Positions 7,305-7,312 of a DNA stretch of 7,312 bases are shown one piece after another. The first letter of the stretch is position 1. Each line of letters begins with the position of its first letter. The notes under the pieces are model-generated. The model ran no database searches, had not been told where the DNA came from, and was given only the letters and a program-made list of their open reading frames with translations. This stretch comes from Bacteroidales bacterium (lineage in GTDB: Bacteria > Bacteroidota > Bacteroidia > Bacteroidales > JAADJA01): the NCBI GenBank assembly GCA_021107975.1, contig JAIORT010000321.1, positions 1 through 7,312 on the forward strand, read 5' to 3'. The position numbers and the translations under genes were made by a program.

Positions 7305-7312
7305 GTTCGGAA

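Overview
The window looks like a stretch of a Bacteroidota (Bacteroidetes) chromosome. The evidence is an AT-rich base composition, a C-terminal Por/T9SS type A sorting domain, TAnnTTTG-type promoter elements, A-rich leaders without Shine-Dalgarno sequences, and LTD/CotH secreted architectures common in that phylum. I cannot name the genus. I see no RNA genes, CRISPR arrays or insertion sequences.

Layout. Positions 1-2543 (minus strand) hold the first 847 codons of a secreted papain-fold (C1A-like) cysteine peptidase with a T9SS type A tail. The frame is open to the left edge and only the last few residues are missing. After 38 bp comes a 1283-residue secreted multidomain protein, also on the minus strand (6433-2582). 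It has three lamin-tail (LTD) domains, a chitobiase-C-terminal-like domain, a CotH-kinase domain, a divergent InlB-B-like repeat, and a C-terminal module with two dockerin/EF-hand-like loops. A 167-bp AT-rich divergent intergenic region (6434-6600) follows. A plus-strand gene (6601-7266) then encodes a 221-residue secreted or periplasmic TPR protein. The right edge carries a perfect 16-bp palindrome flanked by an 8-bp direct repeat.

How the genes may work together. The two minus-strand genes share strand and close spacing, and both encode large exported proteins, so they may be co-transcribed. Each also has its own candidate -7 element at nearly the same distance from its ATG, so separate promoters are possible. 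Both products carry D-x-[N/Y]-x-D...D calcium-loop-like motifs: one pair sits inside the peptidase fold, the other near the C-terminus of the CotH protein. The peptidase has a recognisable T9SS signal, while the CotH protein ends in a different domain. Joint action at the cell surface is inference only. No complete new system is proven here. The unusual points are the domain insertions in the peptidase, the non-standard C-terminus and domain mix of the CotH protein, and a (TTTA)5 tract in the latter's signal-peptide codons.
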